Shown: in pieces, positions 4,439-8,009 of the stretch | How positions within the stretch are numbered: the stretch's first letter is position 1 | How the letters are laid out: every line of letters begins with the position of its first letter | From: an uncultured Mollicutes bacterium | GTDB taxonomy: Bacteria; Bacillota_I; Bacilli_A; RF39; UBA660 | Direction of reading: 5' to 3' | NCBI GenBank assembly: GCA_900550145.1 | Contig: URRF01000050.1 | Span: forward strand, 1 to 8,009 | DNA: 8,009 bases | The notes under the pieces: generated by a model | Seen by the model: the letters and a program-made list of their open reading frames with translations, nothing else | What the model was told of the DNA's origin: nothing | Databases searched by the model: none | Program-made: the position numbers and the translations under genes

Positions 4439-6509
4439 AAAATCTATGGGATTTAATCTTAAAGAAAGTGAAGTTTATAAGGACAATGAAAGTGACATTA
4501 TTGTTGCACTTATGGGAAATCCCAATGTTGGCAAAAGCACAATATTTAATGCATTAACTGGGCTAAATCAGCATACCGGTAACTGGACAGGTAAAACAGT
4601 TGCTAAAGCGATTGGAAAGTTTAATTATAATGATGAGGATTTTATTTTGGTTGATTTGCCTGGTACTTATTCGCTATCTTCTGATTCGAAAGAAGAAGAA
4701 ATTGCTAGAGATTTCATTTGTTATTCAAAGCCAATGGTGACAGTTGTTGTTGTAGATGCAACTTCTCTTGAGAGAAATCTCAATCTTGTACTTCAAATAA
4801 CAGAATTAACTAACAATGTAGTACTGTGTGTTAATTTAATTGATGAGGCAGAAAAGAAAAATATTTGTATAGATATAGAAGCTCTTGAAAAAGAATTAAA
4901 TATACCCGTTATTAAAACTAGTGCTAGATCTAATAATGGTCTTGATAAGTTAGTTAAGTGTATATATAAATATAGTATATATAATACTATTTTACCTAAT
5001 AGAATAAAATACAATGATGAAATTGAAAATTCTATAAGTGTAATTAAAAGTTATTTAGATAAAATTTTTGAAAATATTAATACAAGATGGTTAAGTATTA
5101 AGTTACTTAGTGATGATAAAATTTATGAATCTTTAAAAGAGAATTTAAATTACGATATATATGAAGATAAAACTTTGTTAGCAATAATTGAAAACGAGAA
5201 GAGTAAGTTTATTGATATTAAAAAGGAAATTATTAAAAAATTAGTATTAGAATCAGAACGAATATATATTAAATCTGTGACAATAAATAATGTGAATTAT
5301 AATAAAAGAGATAGGAAAATAGATAAAATATTAACTTCTAAGTTAACTGGTATTCCTATAATGTTGTTACTATTTGGTTTTATTTTCTGGTTAACTATTG
5401 TAGGGGCTAACTATCCATCTGAGTTATTATCTAATGTTTTATTTAAATTTGAAAGTATTTTGTATAATGTGCTCTCTTATTTAAATATTCCTATTTGGAT
5501 AAAAGATCCAGTAGTGTACGGAATATATAGAACTCTTGCTTGGGTAATATCTGTTATGTTACCTCCTATGGCTATATTTTTTCCACTATTTACATTACTT
5601 GAGGATTCTGGATATTTACCAAGAATTGCATTCAATATGGATAATTTATTTAATAAGTGTTCATCTAATGGTAAGCAATCACTTACAATGTGTATGGGAT
5701 TTGGTTGTAATGCCTGTGGTGTTGTAGGAAGCAGAATAATAGATTCTAAAAGAGAAAGATTAATTGCAATATTAACAAATAATTTTGTACCATGTAATGG
5801 AAGATTTCCTACTTTAATTACTCTTATAGCAATATTCTTTACTACTAGTACTATAACTTCTTCATTATTACTTGTATTATTAATTATGCTAGGCATTATT
5901 GCTACTTTATTAGTGTCTAAATTATTATCAAAAACTATATTAAAAGGAATGCCATCATCTTTTATATTAGAACTTCCTCCATATAGAAAACCACAAATAG
6001 GAAAAGTAATAGTTAGATCAATATTTGACAGAACTTTATATGTTCTTGGAAGAGCAATTGTTGTTGCAGCGCCTATGGGGCTTATTATATGGCTCTTATC
6101 AAACATATCAATTAATGGAATAAGCATGCTTAAAAACATATCTGATTTTTTAAATCCTTTTGCAAATATTTTTGGATTAGATGGGGTTATAATGCTTTCA
6201 TTTATTCTAGGGTTTCCTGCAAATGAGATAGTTATTCCTATAGCAATAATGACATATATGCAAGAATCTATGTTAACAAGTTTAGATATAAGTTCTTTAA
6301 AACTTCTTTTAATAGATAACGGCTGGACTATAATAACAGCACTTTCAACTATGATATTTTGTTTATTTCACTTTCCTTGTGGAACAACTTGTTTAACAAT
6401 TAAAAAGGAATCTGGTAGTATTAAGTGGATGATTTTATCTATTATTCTTCCGACGATAATCGGTTTAACATTATGTTTTATTATAAATATTCTTTCTTAT
6501 ATTATATAA
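4425..6509 (+). CDS. feoB: Ferrous iron transporter FeoB (GTPase-coupled permease)
   Basis: A full-length FeoB of 694 aa. The N-terminal G domain has G1 GNPNVGKST (31-39), G3 DLPG (77-80), G4 NLID (137-140) and G5 SARS (166-169). A helical GDI-like spacer follows to about 300. The membrane part runs from about 307 to 694 and has two gate halves, with CMGFGCNACG (423-432) and NNFVPCNGRFP (452-462), and the later GFPANEIVIP (596-605). The FGCN and PCNGRFP stretches carry the Cys residues considered important for Fe(II) passage in this family. It imports Fe(II) across the cytoplasmic membrane in a GTPase-dependent way. Start: the ATG at 4413 lies just before SD GAGGTG (4415-4420), so the ATG at 4425, four bases after it, is chosen; the spacing mirrors feoA. 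No FeoC gene or C-terminal fusion is seen. It ends at a terminator. Confidence 0.97.
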   Translation: MGLTKKSMGFNLKESEVYKDNESDIIVALMGNPNVGKSTIFNALTGLNQHTGNWTGKTVAKAIGKFNYNDEDFILVDLPGTYSLSSDSKEEEIARDFICYSKPMVTVVVVDATSLERNLNLVLQITELTNNVVLCVNLIDEAEKKNICIDIEALEKELNIPVIKTSARSNNGLDKLVKCIYKYSIYNTILPNRIKYNDEIENSISVIKSYLDKIFENINTRWLSIKLLSDDKIYESLKENLNYDIYEDKTLLAIIENEKSKFIDIKKEIIKKLVLESERIYIKSVTINNVNYNKRDRKIDKILTSKLTGIPIMLLLFGFIFWLTIVGANYPSELLSNVLFKFESILYNVLSYLNIPIWIKDPVVYGIYRTLAWVISVMLPPMAIFFPLFTLLEDSGYLPRIAFNMDNLFNKCSSNGKQSLTMCMGFGCNACGVVGSRIIDSKRERLIAILTNNFVPCNGRFPTLITLIAIFFTTSTITSSLLLVLLIMLGIIATLLVSKLLSKTILKGMPSSFILELPPYRKPQIGKVIVRSIFDRTLYVLGRAIVVAAPMGLIIWLLSNISINGISMLKNISDFLNPFANIFGLDGVIMLSFILGFPANEIVIPIAIMTYMQESMLTSLDISSLKLLLIDNGWTIITALSTMIFCLFHFPCGTTCLTIKKESGSIKWMILSIILPTIIGLTLCFIINILSYII

Positions 6510-6530
6510 ACTAGCTTGGCTAGTTTTTTT
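6508..6530 (+). terminator. Bidirectional terminator between feoB and the convergent small gene
   Basis: AAACTAGC (6508-6515), loop TTG, GCTAGTTT (6519-6526), then TTTT (6527-6530). The hairpin overlaps the feoB TAA (6507-6509) and the TAG (6520-6522) of the minus-strand gene. A weaker TTTATAT follows on the minus strand, so it probably serves both directions. Confidence 0.85.
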
Positions 6531-6870
6531 CATTGTTTAAAACATCTTTTCTAAGTTTAATAACTTCATCTTTTAGTTTTAGTATTTCTTGTTCTAGTGT
6601 TTCTAGTTCTCTTCCATGTTTTATACTTGATTTCTGTGCCTTATTTTGTTTTAGTGTTGAACCTTGTGCATTTATAGTTAGTATTACTTGACCTAAAAGC
6701 TCAAAGAAATTTCCTAATGAATTTTGTTCATTTAGTGTGAGTGAAGGAGCAATTGCAAAACCAGCCAAAGATGCAATAAATGTAAATTCGTATGAATTAA
6801 GAGAAAAAAGCCAACTTGAAAATGAGTTGAAATCTTGACTCATAAATTTTTCAAATTCGCTTTTATCCAT
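6520..6870 (-). CDS. Small protein with hydrophobic hairpin and C-terminal coiled coil, function unknown
   Basis: A 116-aa protein. I recall look-alikes in Clostridia-type genomes but no family name. Residues 1-27 are acidic and aromatic. Residues 28-44 (FTFIASLAGFAIAP) and 53-66 (FFELLGQVIL) form two short hydrophobic stretches separated by a polar TLNEQN turn, consistent with a membrane-inserted hairpin. Residues 88-112 (LETLEQEILKLKDEVIKL) have heptad-like spacing and high charge, a probable coiled coil. SD GGTGAT (6875-6880) is four bases before the ATG. The gene lies 30 bp after ldh on the same strand and in the same reading frame, so it is probably co-transcribed with ldh. The gene is convergent with feoB and shares its terminator. 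The layout suggests a membrane-linked oligomeric protein; nothing more can be said. Confidence 0.75.
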   Translation of the reverse strand: MDKSEFEKFMSQDFNSFSSWLFSLNSYEFTFIASLAGFAIAPSLTLNEQNSLGNFFELLGQVILTINAQGSTLKQNKAQKSSIKHGRELETLEQEILKLKDEVIKLRKDVLNNEKN

Positions 6871-6900
6871 TTTATCACCAATAAATTTTATGTATAATAA

Positions 6901-7809
6901 TCATTTTATATTATTTATTGCATCTTTTATTACTTGTATTGAATGAGTTAATTTTTTTTCTTCTTCTTTATTTAAAGTAACATATATTTTTTCTTTTACA
7001 CCTTCATTATTAAGTATTGCTGGAAGACCAATAAACACATCATTTTCTTTATCGTAATTAGAAACTGTTATTATGGTGTTTTCTCCACCTAATATTGCAT
7101 TTGTTATTCTTACTAAGCACATACCTATACCATAGTAAGTAGCGCCTTTTTTCTCTATTATTTTATATGCAGCTTCTTTTACATCAATGGCAATATTATT
7201 CATTTCTTCTTTACTTAAAAAATCACTTATGCTTTGTGAACCAATTGTGACTGAACTCCAAGGTACAAATTCAGAATCTCCATGTTCACCAATCACATAT
7301 CCATGCACATTTTTTGGATTTATACCAAGTTTTTCACCAACTAAAAATCTTAATCTTGATGTATCTAAACTTGTTCCTGAGCCGATTACTTTATTCGGTT
7401 TAGCATTTGAATATTTGAACGTTAAATATGTCATTACATCAAGTGGATTAGTTGCAACTAGAAATATGCCATCAAATCCAGATGACACCACGTCACTAAC
7501 AATATCCTTGAAAATTACACTATTTTTGTTAATTAAGTCCATTCTTGTTTCACCTGGCAATTGATTTGCTCCTGCTGCTATGCATACTATTTTTGCGTCT
7601 TTACAATCGTTATAACTGCCTACTTTAATATTTATTTTAGAAGGTGCAAAAGCAAGGCAGTGGTTTAAATCCATTACTTCTCCTTCTATTTTATCTTTAT
7701 TTAAATCTATTAACACAAGTTCATTAACATAAGTTCTTTGATTTAAAAGAGCATATGCATAACTCATACCTACATTACCACATCCAATTATCACAACTTT
7801 ATTATTCAT
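6901..7809 (-). CDS. ldh: L-lactate dehydrogenase (NAD-dependent)
   Basis: A 302-aa Rossmann enzyme interconverting pyruvate and L-lactate with NADH in the cytoplasm, regenerating NAD+ in fermentation. Visible residues: GCGNVG (9-14), Asp35 after strand LVLID (NAD preference), and the substrate-loop GANQLPGETR (80-89). Gln83 is in the specificity position (LDH Gln102; malate dehydrogenases have Arg there), and Arg89 is the mobile-loop Arg. Further residues are Asp149 and Arg152 in LDTSRLR (LDH Asp168, Arg171), and catalytic His176 in GEHGDSEFVPWS (LDH His195). The spacing between Asp149 and His176 matches the family. The frame opens at 7821, but that ATG is part of the SD GGAGGT (7814-7819), so the ATG at 7809 is the start. 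It ends in TGA. No obvious Rex site is upstream; a short inverted repeat is at 7865-7884. Confidence 0.96.
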   Translation of the reverse strand: MNNKVVIIGCGNVGMSYAYALLNQRTYVNELVLIDLNKDKIEGEVMDLNHCLAFAPSKINIKVGSYNDCKDAKIVCIAAGANQLPGETRMDLINKNSVIFKDIVSDVVSSGFDGIFLVATNPLDVMTYLTFKYSNAKPNKVIGSGTSLDTSRLRFLVGEKLGINPKNVHGYVIGEHGDSEFVPWSSVTIGSQSISDFLSKEEMNNIAIDVKEAAYKIIEKKGATYYGIGMCLVRITNAILGGENTIITVSNYDKENDVFIGLPAILNNEGVKEKIYVTLNKEEEKKLTHSIQVIKDAINNIK

Positions 7810-7864
7810 ATTTACCTCCATTTATAGTATTTCATAGCAACTATATATTAAACATGCTTTATAA

Positions 7865-7884
7865 AACTATTTCTTTTAATAGTT
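7865..7884. repeat. Inverted repeat upstream of ldh, candidate operator
   Basis: AACTATT (7865-7871), a 6-base spacer TCTTTT and AATAGTT (7878-7884) make a perfect 7-bp repeat about 56 bases before the ldh start. It does not fit the Rex consensus TTGTGAAN4TTCACAA or its AT-rich variants. I found no convincing -35/-10 pair in the 7822-7910 stretch, so its position relative to the promoter is unknown. Confidence 0.35.
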
Positions 7885-7900
7885 ATGCGTTTAATATCAA

Positions 7901-7933
7901 ATATAATAAAAAACCCTTACTATACTAAGGGTT
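7901..7933 (-). terminator. Rho-independent terminator of tRNA-Trp
   Basis: AACCCTTA (7912-7919), loop CTATAC, TAAGGGTT (7926-7933). On the minus strand it is followed by TTTTTTATTATAT. It begins ten bases after the tRNA 3' end and separates the tRNA from ldh. Confidence 0.85.
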
Positions 7934-7943
7934 ATTTTACTCA

Positions 7944-8009
7944 TGGCAGGGGTAGAGAGAATCGAACTCCCAACAGTGGTTTTGGAGACCATTATTATAC
8001 CATTTAACT
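7944..8009 (-). tRNA. tRNA-Trp, anticodon CCA, 5' end beyond the window
   Basis: The encoded CCA (7944-7946), discriminator G (typical of tRNA-Trp), acceptor 3' strand TACCCCT (7948-7954) and T arm GGGAG-TTCGATT-CTCTC are all present. The anticodon loop CUCCAAA (7981-7987) gives anticodon CCA at 7983-7985. The D arm with AAATGGTA is visible. The 5' acceptor strand, expected to read AGGGGTA, lies past position 8009. The outer anticodon-stem pair is an A/C mismatch. Confidence 0.92.

Noticed and set aside
5477..6139. Long minus-strand open frame (220 codons) inside feoB
   Set aside because: It is a shadow of the hydrophobic feoB coding sequence; the residues are the antisense of conserved FeoB motifs.
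7187..7564. Plus-strand open frame of 125 codons inside ldh
   Set aside because: Antisense of conserved LDH motifs including the catalytic His region; no SD or promoter.
712..7809. Alternative genetic code with UGA as Trp
   Set aside because: Trp residues are TGG, tRNA-Trp has anticodon CCA, and the only gene ending in TGA has the normal length of its family.
1..8009. CRISPR array, insertion sequence or phage genes
   Set aside because: No regularly spaced direct repeats, no transposase and no terminal inverted repeats with target duplications were seen.

Overview
This window is almost entirely from a very AT-rich bacterium. Sampled lines in the protein-coding part run well below 30% G+C. 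Shine-Dalgarno sequences are strong (GGAGG, GAGGTG), promoters are sigma-A-like (TTGACT-17-TATAAT), and terminators are hairpins followed by U-runs. With an L-lactate dehydrogenase and a FeoB of the 'NNFVPCNGRFP' type, this suggests a gut-type, fermentative Bacillota related to Bacilli, Clostridia or uncultured Mollicutes-like lineages. Trp is written TGG, a tRNA-Trp with anticodon CCA is present, and ldh ends in TGA, so I see no reason to leave genetic code 11. The lineage is inference.

Positions 1 to about 405 are different. G+C is about 50% in the first 60 bases, and the stretch carries, on the minus strand, the first 59 residues of an acyl-CoA (butyryl-CoA type) dehydrogenase with its own SD and a good promoter. 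It is separated from the rest by G12, C11 and C13 homopolymers (406-470). I read this as an assembly mis-join through low-quality poly-G read ends, so bcd probably belongs to another genome. The join cuts a real promoter on its right side: a TTGACA -35 (477-482) directly beside a perfect Bacillus-type LexA box (484-497), pointing left into the artefact. An SOS gene is therefore probably missing from the contig.

From 503 to 4098 everything lies on the minus strand. Read in transcription order, a promoter (4070-4098) drives a membrane-anchored tandem-thioredoxin protein with a very lysine-rich cytoplasmic tail. Its stop codon touches the SD of a YokE-like PH-domain protein. This is followed by a five-TM membrane protein with a DUF4352-like extracytoplasmic domain, a terminator, and then tRNA-Cys with its own promoter and terminator. 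The three-protein unit is the least understood part of the window.

Divergent from it, feoA and feoB (4187-6509, plus strand) overlap and encode a ferrous-iron transporter. They end at a bidirectional terminator shared with a convergent minus-strand pair: ldh (L-lactate dehydrogenase) and a small unrecognised membrane/coiled-coil protein. A partial tRNA-Trp with terminator lies at the right edge. The terminators after tRNA-Cys and tRNA-Trp share the stem AACCCTT/AAGGGTT.

In five genes an apparent upstream start codon lies in or just before the SD. I chose the internal ATG in each case (4037, 2754, 4425 and 7809 by SD position; 177 for bcd is unambiguous).
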